NCBI GenBank assembly: GCA_021927905.1
Contig: BLLK01000019.1
Coordinates: 248,001-312,000 of the forward strand
Direction: 5' to 3'
From: Chaetoceros tenuissimus
Taxonomy: Eukaryota > Bacillariophyta > Thalassiosirophyceae > Chaetocerotales > Chaetocerotaceae
Length of the DNA stretch: 64,000 bases
Shown here: piece after piece, positions 20,567 to 31,220 of the stretch
Position numbering within the stretch: the stretch's first letter is position 1
How the letters are laid out: each line of letters starts with the position of its first letter
Made by a program: the position numbers and the translations under genes
The notes under the pieces: generated by a model
The model's input: only the letters and a program-made list of their open reading frames with translations
The model's database searches: none
Told to the model about the DNA's origin: nothing

Positions 20567-21360
20567 TCAACGCTCAAAAGATGAAATATTTTCGTCTTTA
20601 GATACTTGTTCTTCGTCTTCACTATTCTTCATACATTTTTCTTTGAAACAATTAAATCCAACAAGAATAATGTGAAATCCCAGGCTCGAAGCAGTAGATC
20701 CTCCCGCATATAACCAAATGTTCCCACAATAAATCATCGAACCAAGTTCATGTCCCAAGACAACAATCACTTCCAAGACGAAAGTAAACAGTGTAGAATA
20801 TGGTCGCCACAAACTAACATTGTATTTTACTTCACTAGTGGATACCAAGAAAGCCATCAATGGAGCGCTGAAGAAGTGAATCGTCAAATTAGATATGAAG
20901 AACACCACAAGTAAACCATTCGCCACATTCTCATTTGATGTAATATCTCGAGATAATCTTGATTTGTGCAAAGTGTAACACGCATCTGAATTGACAAAAG
21001 TCTTTGCATCATGAGTCGCATCATAGTATATATAAGTTGCACTAACTGACAAAACATGTGGCAAACCAACATTTACAATCTTTTGATAAAGAGAACTGTG
21101 GTGGGAAGATTCACCATTGTCATGGTGAAACAGCTTTCTTATCGCCCATCCAAAGAAGATTGCAATCGCAAAGTACATGTTCCATACTGTAAAGTACATA
21201 AATTGCTGCTTGATACTCGGCTTATCATCCTTACGGCAATTGATGCATTCCCACTGCTGTTTGTAGAACACTGTATCGAATATCCATTGAAAAACTGCGC
21301 AAGAGTATAAAGGAGCAAAAATGGGAAAAGAATAGCTCCGATAAACTTAGGAAGAGCCAT
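20567..21360 (-). CDS. Polytopic membrane protein, unrecognised family, 5' end uncertain
   Basis: About six hydrophobic segments, including MYFAIAIFFGWAIRKLF, NLTIHFFSAPLMAFLVS, TLFTFVLEVIVVLGHELG and AGGSTASSLGFHIILVGF, with a charged C-terminal tail. I recognise no family; a faint likeness to FAR-17a/AIG1-type proteins is not enough to call. The main frame is open upstream to about 21335 but lacks an ATG there. Either ATG 21360 (MALPKFIGAILF) is the start and one base is missing in the five-A run 21290-21294 (plus strand), or the pyrimidine-rich tract ending in CAG just before it is a 3' splice site for an unseen upstream exon. The gene sits between and opposite to two MYND paralogues. Confidence 0.55.
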
Positions 21361-21796
21361 CTTCCGAACTATTTATTTGCCAATACTTGATCAAAAGAGA
21401 GAAAAGTTAAGAGAAGTGTTATTAACTTTAGAGTGAAAGCTTTCACAGAAGTAAAAGATTTAACTTGAAGCGTCGTCTTGAAAAGTCACACGTGAATCCA
21501 AGATGCGAAGGCTCGCAATCAAACAGATGGGACTAAATACCCGTCAATTTAACTGTTTATATCTTTCTCTCAAGTCTAACGAAAATGTCCTCTCTACCAT
21601 CTGCTCTCATGTTGAGGAAAACGTCATCACACAAATCTTATGTGCGTTAAGGAGAAGTCTAGAGGCTACGTGGAGAGCGTTGCTGATGTAGAAGAAAGAA
21701 GAACTACGAAGTGTGCAGCTTCAACACTGTATCGGATAGTATTTATAAAATAATTTCTACCGGTTTTACGTGCTTCCTCTTCTGAAAATAAGAACT
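21361..21796. other. Divergent intergenic region
   Basis: Presumed promoters of the membrane protein (-) and the second MYND gene (+). No gene or repeat supported. Confidence 0.4.
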
Positions 21797-23210
21797 ATGA
21801 AAGAAAGTACTTCTTCGTCTACATCTGCAACTCATTCGGATGACTTGCCTGATAATGTTTTTGAGGAGTTCTTCAAATGGTCGTTTACTATCAAATTTAA
21901 CTCTGATCATCTAACTGACAGGAAATTTTCAAAAAAGGCTCCAACCGCTGCTTTGATGCTTCGAGAAGGCAAAGTTATGATCGACACACTTGAAAGATTT
22001 GACCTGAAATTTTCTTCTCCTACTTCTTTTTTGTTAAATTCCCTATCTAGTCATTTCAAAAGTGAAGGTGAACGACTTGATTTTGGGCAGAAACTCCAAG
22101 CTGCATTCAGAAAGAAGAAATTAAAGGATGAAAGCAAAGAATCCATCGAGATATATCAGAAAATTTTTGATGAACATGCTGAGAAATGGTCCAAAAGGCG
22201 TGAAATATCTATCCAAGAATGCCGTTTTTATCAAAAGCCAGCCAAAGAGTTCAATCGGCAGTTTACTTCAGATTCAAAACTTTTGAGAAAGCATCAAGAA
22301 TTGGAAAGTGAAATGAACTTAGCAGACATTAGTACTGATGATTTTCTACGTACCTTTTTGGTGACAGCTCTTGAACCTAGCTCTGTTCGAGTACGATATC
22401 AGTGTTGGCATTGTGAAACAAACTATGAGGGAGAGCAGCGGAAATTAAAAACAGTATGCCAAGGATGTGAATGTGCCCAGTACTGTTCGAGAGAATGCCA
22501 AAAAGAGAATTGGAAAAAAGGACATCAAGAAAAGTGTAAAGATATTGCCGGCATTTGGTCAATTTACCATTCAAATAAAAAACGCGTGGAAAAGGCGAGA
22601 AGGGATGGGAGAATTTTGAGTGAATCAGTTTTGGTGAATGGAGAAGAATATCAATGTTTCATACAACCGAGCATGTTCTTCGACAATCAAGTTTGTGCTG
22701 AAATGAGCATAAGTGAACTCTCAATAGATACGTTTTACAGAAATGTTGCTACTATTTCATGTGGGAGGGGAACATCCAATATTTGGGGATGAGACTGCTA
22801 GTCCTGATGACCTGCTGCAACACACAGAATCTATGCCATTTGAACTTTTACCCAACGAAATTAAAGCAATGAGAATGATAGCAATTGCACTAGCAGTAGA
22901 TAATTCACGTTGGGACAAGGAATCACTGCAAAGATTAAGAATGAAGACAAAAGATGTATATGGCTACGAAGAGTTTTCTCTCAATAGATTTCTTGTCATA
23001 TATTCACGTTTACAGGAGACTTCGGTCGTAAAGGGGAAACCATGGGATTACTTTGTTATTCATGATTTGAAGTTCCACAATACTCGCTACGTTGAAACTG
23101 GAAGACAACCAACTCACCGTTTTAGCGATGAAATTTTGAAAGGTACCGGTCTAGTATGGCAGAAGTTATCAGATACAGAGGCAAGGGACAAAATGCTGAT
23201 CAAAATGTAA
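21797..23210 (+). CDS. MYND zinc-finger protein, paralogue 2, with a one-base frameshift
   Basis: Paralogue of the gene at 18927. It shares the order DDLPDNVFEEFFKWS, FKSEGERLDFGQKLQAAF, the MYND finger (CWHC, then CQGCECAQYCSRECQKENW and HQEKC) and the C-terminal SCG-GEHPIFGDETASP. Between SCG and GEHPIFG the frame slips: at 22761-22770 the sequence GTGGGAGGGG has one G more than the sister gene needs. Without that base the two halves join exactly as in paralogue 1. This is a G-run indel, either true inactivation or sequence error. The start is ATG 21797. The zinc ligands are complete. The protein is longer at the C-terminus than paralogue 1, ending at TAA 23208 or spliced onward (see next entry). 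Confidence 0.72.
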
Positions 23211-23533
23211 GTTTGTCTTCATGTTTCTTTTCATATGTTTATCTGTTGTGAAAATCGACTGATTTCTTTTTGAAGTTTTTTAAATTTCTTCAAGCTTTAC
23301 CTGAAAATTTTTCAAAAGCAGATGCTATACTATTAGAGAGTTCATTCTACGGATCAGCTTCGTCTCTCGCTGAATACAGTGATATTGAATCTTTCAAAAG
23401 ATGGTTCCTGCCAATGATAAAAACTAGAAGTAGTACGCAGCAGCTCAGGCTTCAGCTCTTAGAATATCAAGAAGAAAAAAGATTTACAGTTAGATCAAGT
23501 GTTAGATCAAGTATTAGATCGCTAGTATTGTAA
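23207..23533 (+). other. Possible 3' intron and last exon of the MYND paralogue 2
   Basis: A GTAAGT donor overlaps the end of the preceding frame at 23207, and an acceptor TTTTTGAAG ends at 23275. The following frame (to TAA 23531-23533) reads FLQALPENFSKADAILLESS and looks coding, but it is one base out of phase with the upstream exon; a T-run of six (23276-23281) would need seven. It ends with a 12-bp unit GTTAGATCAAGT repeated about three times (23492-23525), encoding V/I-R-S-S repeats. Coding status is uncertain. Confidence 0.4.
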
Positions 23534-23680
23534 TCTTATAGTCTTGAGTTCACTCTATGAATAATTGTTTATGGCGATGCGTATTCAAAGATTTCTCTAT
23601 ATAAAATCGATTTGTTTAGGTTAGGTCCATCTAATTCACATTACTCTCTTTGTCAAATTCTACTCCTTGACATTCAATTT

Positions 23681-24963
23681 TTATCTCTTCCATCCATCAG
23701 CATTTGGAATCTGCATGATTTGGTATCCATCTAATGCTTCAGTCTCTCTTCTTTCTCCATCATTTGCCATATTCATCTGGTTCATGTCAATACGTGTATT
23801 CAAAACAGGAAGCTGTTCATCAAAGACCATCTTGTCAAGGTACTTGAAATCCTTTTCAAATACTTCACGATCATTCACATATGCCTTCATGAAATCAAAG
23901 ATGGTGATTCTGGTACTTGAATTAAGACGCCAGTCAACAAATCTCTTATCAAGTCCATTAAACATTTGTCCCTTTCTCGAATCCAAATCCTTGCATCCAG
24001 TCACAATCATATGTCCAGTTTCCACAAGCATAGCCTTGGAGGTGATGAATTTATTCTCTCCAATACAATCTACAACGATGTCAATGGTATCAATCAAAAT
24101 TGGACCCCAGTCAGAATGCAAAGGACCCATAGGCTTCGCTCCAAGTTCTCTCACCAATGAATCATATTCCGGCTCAACAGGTACATGAATCTTTTTCGCT
24201 CCATGCAATTTAGACAAACGGATCAAAGCCTGATTGATAGGTCCCATACCTCCATTCAACAAAATACGATTATTATCCACGGTAAAAGGACAAGATTGCA
24301 AAATCTGCAATGCAGGAAGGTAACTCAATGCAATGGATACTTGCTGCCATGGATCAAGATTCTTCTTCACTTTGATCAAACGTGAATATGGCAATTTGGT
24401 ATAAGTCTCTGAATAGTATTTTTCATCTTCAAAGAAACCCAATACACGATCTTTGAATCTGAGTGGACAGTGTTCAGGTGTCTTGGTCATTACTTGACCG
24501 ACGATTACGAGTTTTGGCATTCCTGCGAATGGCATCGGTTCACAGAGTCCCTCTTTTTCTTTGGCAAGGTGTGGTCTTGCAACAGCCTAGAGGAGAATGA
24601 AAGAAAATAGCTGTGTCAGCTCATATACAAAAAGAGTGTAAAGCCAAGACTAGAGCCTTTTGTACTTACAGCAACCTTGACGACAATGTTTTCAGGAGCA
24701 ATACCAAAGAAGGAACCTAAACAAGCACTGACTGGATTATCATAATAAGCCAATTCTTCCATATCATCTGCAGTGACAAGCTCTTCACCATCCATAGCAG
24801 CATTGGATCTCTTTTTAACAGTCTTTTTCGTTTCAAAGGTTTGTACAGTTGATGCATCGCCTCTCATGGTCGATTCATCGCCTGAAAAGGATTGAAGAGC
24901 GAGAAAGTCTCCCTCGGATCCGACTGCAGAGTCTTCATCGTAACTACCTACGAAAGCATCCAT
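23681..24963 (-). CDS. MDR-superfamily (quinone oxidoreductase-like) reductase
   Basis: Two exons, 24963-24670 and 24586-23681, are joined by an 83-nt GTAAGT...TAG intron in phase 0 (VKVA to AVARPHL), giving about 399 aa. The C-terminal two thirds resemble the zinc-independent medium-chain dehydrogenase/reductase fold. A GroES-like part (VIVGQVMTKTPEHCPLRFKD, DRVLGFF) is followed by a Rossmann segment NRILLNGGMGPINQALIRLS with the dinucleotide-binding Gly cluster and GAKKIHVPVEPE. VDCIGENKF corresponds to the substrate/cofactor cleft strand. The first 90 residues are acidic and Ser/Thr-rich with no obvious targeting signal. NAD(P)H-dependent reduction of a quinone or enal is likely from the family; the substrate is unknown. 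The gene converges with the MYND gene. Confidence 0.7.
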
Positions 24964-25339
24964 TGTAGATATATGTTATATTGTTTATGTTTGATACTGT
25001 GTTGTAATGATGATGTTGGTGCTTGCTAGTCTAAAGTGATGGTTGTAAAATGAATGCTTGTGAAGAAATTTTCTTTCTTCTATGCGTTGACATAAAAAGA
25101 TGCGTTGAGAAAGCAATCTGGCTATTTTTGCATATTTCGGAGAGACAATACTACGAATCATTCATTCCTGTGAAGTATTTAGTGGGCTTGTTTCCAATCG
25201 TTTCAAAGAAGAGATTGACTCTGATCTCTGATGAAGAGATGATGTGTGAAAGAATAATAGAGAGATGATGCGGTAGTGATTACAACTTACACTTCAATAT
25301 AAAATATATTCTACACGTATTTCAATAGTCAATACCAAA
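24964..25339. other. Divergent promoter region, MDR reductase / MAPR gene
   Basis: Non-coding 376 bp between divergent starts. No recognised element. Confidence 0.4.
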
Positions 25340-26319
25340 ATGAAGTTGCTACTCTCTGCTCTTTCTATTGCAATCCTTTCGCTGATACCCGCTATACACA
25401 AGAATTTGAATAACTACTTGATGGGCTTCTTTCGAGATATATCAAGGTAAGCTCCACCCACTACATTTAAATACATACTAGCTACCTAGCGAATAGTCTC
25501 TTCACCTAACCTGAAACATTCAAGAGTCAAGGCCCGAAATAGAAGAATGAATGGAAAAGGAATCATATCCATCAAAGACGTACGAAATATAATACTCGAT
25601 AAAGAACAAGATCCACTACAAGATGTCGTCGATCATATCCTCAACACCAACATCACAGAAGAAGAACACATACAAGATTTACCAATTTATACAAGAGAAG
25701 AATTGTTTGAATTGGGCAATGGAGAAAATGAAAGTGGTACTATCTTATTATCGATATTTGGTAGAGTATACGATGTATCACAAGGCAAAAAGTATTATGG
25801 CAAGGATGGGAAATATCACTTGTTTGCAGGAAGAGATTCGACAAGAGCACTCGCGACTGGATGTTTGAAAGAATCATGTTTGGGGAGTAAGGTATCATCT
25901 CCTGATGCGGGGAATTATGGTATTGAATTGAATGAAAAGACTACCAAGGAGGCTAAAAAGTGGCTTAGGTAAGATCTTGAGTTGCGAATATCAAAGCAAG
26001 AGCATTGTTTTGAGTAAATCTAGTTATTTATACTCAGTCCACACCATACCCAAGATTTGAAAGAGTATTCTCTTGAAAATCATCTTTCAATTCATCAAAA
26101 ATCTTTTCACATCATAAAATTCTAATTTGTTCCAATCTCATTAGCTTTTTTGAAACGCATGATAAATATTCCATGGTTGGGTATTTGGCAGATGGAGATT
26201 CGCTTGAAGAATTGATTGATAGTTTACTTGAAGAAGAAACTGCAAGTCTATGCAAAAAGAATGATGAAGATAATGAGGAACGTGACGGCAATTTAGAAGA
26301 AACTGCAGATCTAATGTAA
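25340..26319 (+). CDS. Membrane-anchored cytochrome b5-like heme/steroid-binding protein (MAPR/neuferricin type)
   Basis: Three exons, 25340-25446, 25525-25968 and 26145-26319 (introns 78 and 176 nt, both GTAAG...AG), give about 241 aa. The N-terminus MKLLLSALSIAILSLIPAI is a signal anchor. The b5-like domain reads YTREELFELGNG, ILLSIFGRVYDVSQGKKYYG and YHLFAGRDSTRALATGCL. These are the MAPR hallmarks, with tyrosines instead of the His pair of classical cytochrome b5; the third exon supplies DKYSMVGYL. MAPR proteins bind heme and support P450s, sterol metabolism or secretion. The tail is acidic and ends in two similar segments (EEETASLCKKN, LEETADLM). No frame problem. Confidence 0.85.
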
Positions 26320-27053
26320 AAAGAATAAAATCCGGCCTCAAATGAATAGAATTATCGAAATCATCAAAAGACTGTATGGTCAGAAAACATCACTGTTAAT
26401 AAGGCAATACTATTCAAAAGACAAATACTTATATCATTAAAAGAGATTTAAACTTTAAAAGTTTTCCAATTTAAGAGCTTGTCGAAGATATTCCTCTCTT
26501 AAGGCAAGGTCAGCACGCTAAAGATTGCTAAAGCTTGAAGTTCAAATGAATCTGCTACTTTAGATGAAAATGAATACAGATGGAAATTTTTCCTACTACT
26601 AGATGAATAGGCGCGGATGTATCCGAAAGCATAAAAGTGTAAGTCAGTTTGTTTACTTTCACTTGCTATCTAGATACATTCTTTGTTTTTATCTTGATTT
26701 GGAAATACTATGAAGGCTCACCACGACCATTTCATGTACCTGAAGTAATAAAAATCCTTTTCAGAGTAATCAAGAGTTCCCCGAGAATAAAAGTTAGAAC
26801 GGCAAGAAAGGTTGAAACAACATTGTTTGCCTTCTCGCTGATCAAGTTTGATAGATGCTATGTCGTTTCTCCAATATGAGAAGGGTTCTTGCGAGAAGGG
26901 TTCTGCAGAGCAGAAGACGAGGATGTATACTTAGCTACCAATTTTGGTGTGTAAACGACCAATCTACATTCATGAACGTTTTTCTTTTTGATATTAGAGC
27001 TATTTCAATTTATCACAAGCTAGATTGCTGACATTGCTGAACCTTCCTCCACC
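26320..27053. other. Intergenic region with start of an A-B repeat array
   Basis: AT-rich and apparently non-coding. From about 26840 onward it carries the repeat modules described in the next entries. Small frames here show no protein-like features. Confidence 0.4.
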
Positions 27054-27125
27054 TCATACATCCCAGATCCGAACCCTAACGCTATCGTTTCTCCTGTTGA
27101 GAAGGTTGTAGGAGCAGTTCTTGTC
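26838..27125. repeat. A-B-A repeat cluster overlapping the 3' end of a gene
   Basis: Module A (core CGTTTCTCC...GAGAAGG) occurs at about 26857-26900 and 27062-27125. Module B (core GAGCTATTTCAATTT, then GCTGACAT and CTTCCTC) lies between them at about 26935-27060. The same modules recur at 29152-29347. The second A copy encodes the last 20 or so residues of the minus-strand gene that ends at 27054. Boundaries are by eye. Confidence 0.6.
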
Positions 27126-28334
27126 ATAATCTCTACCAACGGCAAAGGTACCACTAAAGCCACGAGATGAAGTAAAGCGACCAAACAGAATATTTCCCTT
27201 TTTCAACTTGCCCTCAATTTCCACCTCAAAATCTTTATACTTTTCTGTCCATTCCACTTCGTATTCTCCATTACCAACTTCTTTCCATGTACCCTTTACT
27301 GAATACTGTCCATCAATTGAATCCGCTCCATCACCACTAATTAATCCATTTTGCGTGAAATTTAGTCTGGTTCTCACACTTTGTTTGATAGTTTTTCCAT
27401 GTACATTTTCAGAAGAGAAGCCTCGGTAAACCCCACTTCTTGTATAGTCAATAGGATCATCTGTCAACTTATTTTGAATCTTTTGCAAAATCATGATTGT
27501 CTCTTCTCTTGCAAGCATATACATACCAAAGATCGTATAAATAACTGGCCACCAATCAATCGGTGCATACTTTTTATCAGTGGGGACTGCAGTAAATGTA
27601 CTTTTCTTCTCATCAATATTGGTAGCTAGAGCTCGTACTTGAAAGTCACCTGGAACCTTGTTTCGATTTGCATGAATTGGTTTTGGTGCGTTTGAGTTTG
27701 GATAAAAAATATCATTATCACCTGGCAAAGTTGAGCATACTTTAGATTGTCCCTCATTTTTTGCATGTTTGTTTACATTAGACATGGTATAATCGACCTG
27801 GTACACATCTTCAAACAATCGCATGCTTGGGTCCGCCACACTTCCTCCTCCTCGAAAGAAACTTCCTCCTCCAAAACCTCCTCCTCCACCGCCGCCGCCT
27901 CCCTTTTGCTTCTGCAGCTACAGGATTTAACAAAAGTGCACTCGCAAGCAACAATACTGAAATAATAGCCCTAGAATCCTCTAAATCAATTTTGCCATCG
28001 CCATTAACATCCAACATCTTCATAAGTGGTTGAAACATTATTTTGATATCTTCAGCATCAATTTTACCATCATTGTTGAGGTCAAATAAAGCTCGAATGT
28101 TAGTAGATAAGGTAACAAAAGGGTTGCTGCAATTGCTGGACAAAGACGGAGGCAGCAGATGTTTCACAGGCTTTCCCTCATTACTACATACTTCATCTCC
28201 AATACTCTCTCTCTCATCTTAGCATTTTCATTCGTTGTTGCAGTCCTAAGTTTAATGGATGTCTTTGGAATGCTAAATGCAATTGATGCTTGCATGTATG
28301 CGAGGAGCAATGTACTCTTGAATAGTAATCTCAT
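27054..28334 (-). CDS. Plastid-type EF-hand / Gly-rich membrane protein, unknown function; frame break in the Gly-rich run
   Basis: Start ATG 28334 precedes a signal peptide and QASIAFSIP, an ASAF-like plastid motif. A 56-nt intron (28136-28191, GTATGT...CAG) joins VLEM to NNCSNPFV in frame. Two calcium-binding loops follow, DLNNDGKIDAED and DVNGDGKIDLED, as in EF-hands or dockerins. Next is a hydrophobic stretch (VLLLASALLLNPVAAEAKG), a poly-Gly run (GGGFGGGSFFRGGGS), then WWPVIYTIFGMYMLAREET and a beta-rich C-terminal domain (GTWKEVGNGEYEVEWTEKY). The frame slips at 27901-27907 at the beginning of the poly-Gly run. Either one G too many is present, or a 55-nt GTATTG...AAAAG intron removes the hydrophobic stretch in frame; I favour the former. 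The C-terminus lies in a repeat. Function unknown. Confidence 0.65.
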
Positions 28335-29446
28335 TTTGATCTCGGATTTCTCAATCTTATGAGATTGTTTGGAAGTTCGAAAACGCGATAGCTTTTCAGA
28401 GATGTTCCTTTTTGTTCTTGATGCACTATGCATGATCTAAATTGACATGAATATTCTTCATTCTCCAATGACTAAGGTATGCATGACCTATTAGATTTTT
28501 ATTGCCGGCATTTTTCTCAGGACGACAATGCGGCTAAATGAAACTTTTAATTCATCAGTTCGGACTTTTTTGAAACTAGTGAGCATGTAGTTTGTATTAG
28601 AGACATCAGCCGAGGTTTTCAATTCTACACATACCGAACATCACGGACAGTCTAGGGAAATAAATTGAAAAATTCCAGCTTGACCTAGTCCTTGAGTAAA
28701 TTTCTCAATTTTAGTCAGTCAAGGAAGAAATTTAGATTTTATTCTGGCGAAAACAAGGCAAGCAAAAATCGAATTGTTAGTTTTCCCAATGGAAAAGCAG
28801 TGTGGTGTAGTGTACAAAATACGATACAAACTAATAGGAAGTAAAATGCAGCGATATGATTGGCTATTGATTTATTTCTATACTAAGTAATACGTACAGA
28901 GAATATGTTTCTGTTAGTAGTGTGAAACCACGGAACGGAGGATGGAGGAAGGAGGATGGATGGGAAAGGATCGGACAACAATCCGATAATAAAGTTAGAT
29001 AATACACTTTTACACTTCACTATGTAGGCTTCTCAGTTCAAGAATCAATCTAATGGCTAGGCTTCTCAGTTCAAGAATCGATGTTACCGGTCATTCAATG
29101 TTATCAAAGGTCATTCGATCAGTCATTGACAGATCAAGATCTTCTGAATGCCTCGATCCGAACCCTAACGCTATCGTTTCTCCAGTTGAGAAGGGTTCTA
29201 GGAGCAGTCTTGTATTGAAGTTGCAATTTTTGTGTACCAAAAGACTCAAATTTCCATGAATGTGAACGATTTTCTATTTAAAATTTGAGCTATTTCAATT
29301 TGTTTCTCTGGACCGCTGACATCCCGAATCTTCCTCTTCCCACCCGATCCGAACCATACTCCTTGGAAAACAACTTCTTTCCCTCGACCGATCTTCAGAG
29401 AACATGGTTGCAACTCTCATAAAATACACAATTGGAAATTTTGAAC
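28335..29446. other. Long intergenic region with short direct repeats and A-B modules
   Basis: Mostly non-coding. A 22-bp direct repeat (TAGGCTTCTCAGTTCAAGAA core) occurs at 29025-29046 and 29058-29079, 33 bp apart. A purine-rich GGAGGATGG tract is at about 28935-28970, and A-B modules follow from 29152. It holds the promoters of the genes on either side. Confidence 0.5.
29152..29347. repeat. Second A-B repeat copy, carrying a fragment of the 27054 gene's 3' end
   Basis: Module A at 29152-29215 is nearly the same as 27062-27125 and, read on the minus strand, still encodes LLNWRNDSVRVRI against LLNRRNDSVRVRI in the gene. Module B at 29222-29335 matches 26935-27060, followed by the beginning of another A (GATCCGAACC). 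Spacing of A and B is about the same in both clusters, so the unit is A-B in tandem, about 190-200 bp. Confidence 0.6.
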
Positions 29447-30718
29447 ATGAAACTCGCCAACATTGTTTACGCAGCAACTTTGTTTCTCAGCTCCAGTACC
29501 CTTGAAGTAAAGGCAAGTCATGGTTGTAAGTTGTAAATTTATATACTATTTTCATACATTCTCGTTTTAGTTTATCTCTCATTATCTTCTTATTCCTACA
29601 AAACATTTCATAGATTGGGGAATTGATGTTTGTTGTGCTGCTGGGTTAATGCAAACAACTCCTACTGGGATGGAAACGGCTTGTTACTGGGGAACACAAG
29701 CAATCGGAGAGCCTTGTCTAGGAGACACAGGTATCCTAGGGTAAGATTAACAAATGGATCTTTCTTTATTGATTTATATAATATGTTCTAAACATCATTT
29801 CTCTCTTTCAATTAAAGTTGTGCCCACGGGTTTTGCAATATTGACACCTGCGCTGGTTGTACCACTGATACAGACTGCTCAAGTGGTTCAACTTTTTGGT
29901 GAGCACAATTAGAAAATCAGTTGTTATCTATACATTTCTGTTTCTAACAAACTTCAATATTTAGTGTTGCTAGTGTTGGTACTTGTGCTACTGGTGCCAA
30001 TTCAGATGTATGTGATACTCATGATCAATGTTCTAATGGATACTGTGCCCTCTATGGAGTTGATGTCGCAGTGGATACAAAACGATGTCACGATGGATCC
30101 AATGGAAGAAGCTGTGATGCAAATGATCAGTGTTCCTCCGGATATTGCAATACCAGTAGCAATAGATGTCATAATGGAGACATTGGTGATTTATGTGGAG
30201 CAGGCTCAGATTGCCAATCTAGTATTTGTGATAGTGCTACAGCGCCAAGTCTCTGTGCTTCTCCTCCACCACCACCATCTAATCCTTGTTTGTCTGTGAA
30301 CTGCGGGCCTGGCGGTCAGTGCATCTCCATGTCACCTACTGACGTATCATGTAGATGTGAGAACACCTTTCAAGAGTTTTTGAACTCGAACGGCGTTCCT
30401 TATTGCGATTGCCCAAAGGAAACTACCTTCAATGCTGAAAAAAATCGTTGTTTTGCTCCTCCAACAATTGCTCCCACATCTAGCCCGACAAAATCACCAA
30501 CAGCAGCACCGACTTTGGTTCCTACATCTTCTCCTATCGAACAAACTGTACCATGTGCAGATGATGCCGATGCAACTTTTTCTCTAGACCGTTTTGATAA
30601 AGAAGTTGGTTGCGAATGGCTCACCAAGAACTGGAAGAAGAAAAGTATCAGAATCGAGAGATACTGTGGACGTGAAAAAATTGATAGCATGTGCCCTGCA
30701 ACTTGTGGCCTGTGTTAG
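29447..30718 (+). CDS. Secreted Cys-rich protein: repeats, EGF-like module, PT-rich linker, ShK-like C-terminus
   Basis: Four exons, 29447-29525, 29614-29740, 29818-29898 and 29965-30718 (introns 88, 77 and 66 nt), give about 346 aa. A signal peptide (LANIVYAATLFLSSSTLEVKA) is followed by short disulfide repeats of the form D.QCSSGYC / CHNGDIGDLC, repeated at least four times. A proline run then leads to an EGF-like module (CLSVNCGPGGQC to CDCPKE), a PT-rich linker (APTSSPTKSPTAAPT) of the kind common in diatom cell-wall-associated proteins, and a terminal module with C-W and CPATCGLC spacing (ShK-like). All Cys motifs are intact. It is probably extracellular, perhaps frustule- or mucilage-associated; this is an inference. 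Its 3' half and flank are duplicated at 58 kb. Confidence 0.82.
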
Positions 30719-31050
30719 AAAAAGAAGCTTATTCCTGAATGTCACTGCTTGTTTCTCCAATATGAAACTCTTGAAAGTGTTGTTTGAAATGAAAAAAAAA
30801 ATGAAAAAAAGAAGAAAAATATATGTGAAGAATTTATGAATATATCTCCAATCAAGAAGTGGAGTGAAAAAAACAAAAAAAAATGTTCAATGGAAAATTG
30901 AATCGAGTAGTTATTATAATTATAAGACCGATGTTTTATTGTTCAATTCGATGGATATTCGCAATTACGTATTTTCATATTTTCCGAGAATTCAATCGAT
31001 GAGAATGCTTTTTCCGTTGATTCTAAACAATGAAGCGGTCGAGTCTTGAA
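30280..31050 (+). repeat. Arm 1 of a large inverted duplication (partner 58100-58960)
   Basis: The EGF/PT/ShK-encoding 3' part of the gene and about 330 bp of downstream DNA match the reverse complement of 58100-58960. The downstream part includes CACTGCTTGTTT.CTCCAATA, AAGAAAAATATATGTGAAGAA, GTTCAATGG.AA, CGAGTAGTT and GAATGCTTTTTCCGTTGAT in the same order. Confidence 0.75.
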
Positions 31051-31220
31051 TAGCAAGAATTTAGCCAACTTTTTTGTCTAAACGTCCCGCTTGTGTGTGC
31101 TGCCTGCTCACCTTTTTCTAGATAAAGCATTCGCCACCACACATATTTGTTCCTTACTACCATAGCAATAGATTACATCCCTCTACCCTTCATTTATATA
31201 AATACTACTTTTCTATCAAC
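31051..31220 (+). promoter_or_regulatory. Presumed promoter/5' leader of the kinase gene
   Basis: A TATA-like TATATAAATA lies at 31195-31204, only about 17 bp before the ATG, so it may be leader rather than a true TATA box. Nothing else was recognised. Confidence 0.25.

Noticed and set aside
23667-24188. Plus-strand 173-codon frame
   Set aside because: Lies antisense to the conserved MDR reductase exon; composition is that of a shadow frame.
25050-25268. 72-codon frame in the MDR/MAPR divergent promoter
   Set aside because: No domain, no splice context and no conserved-looking motif.
27848-27905. 55-nt GTATTG...AAAAG intron ahead of the Gly run
   Set aside because: It joins frames but has a weak donor and acceptor and would delete a plausible hydrophobic segment ending in AEAKG; kept only as an alternative to a one-base indel.
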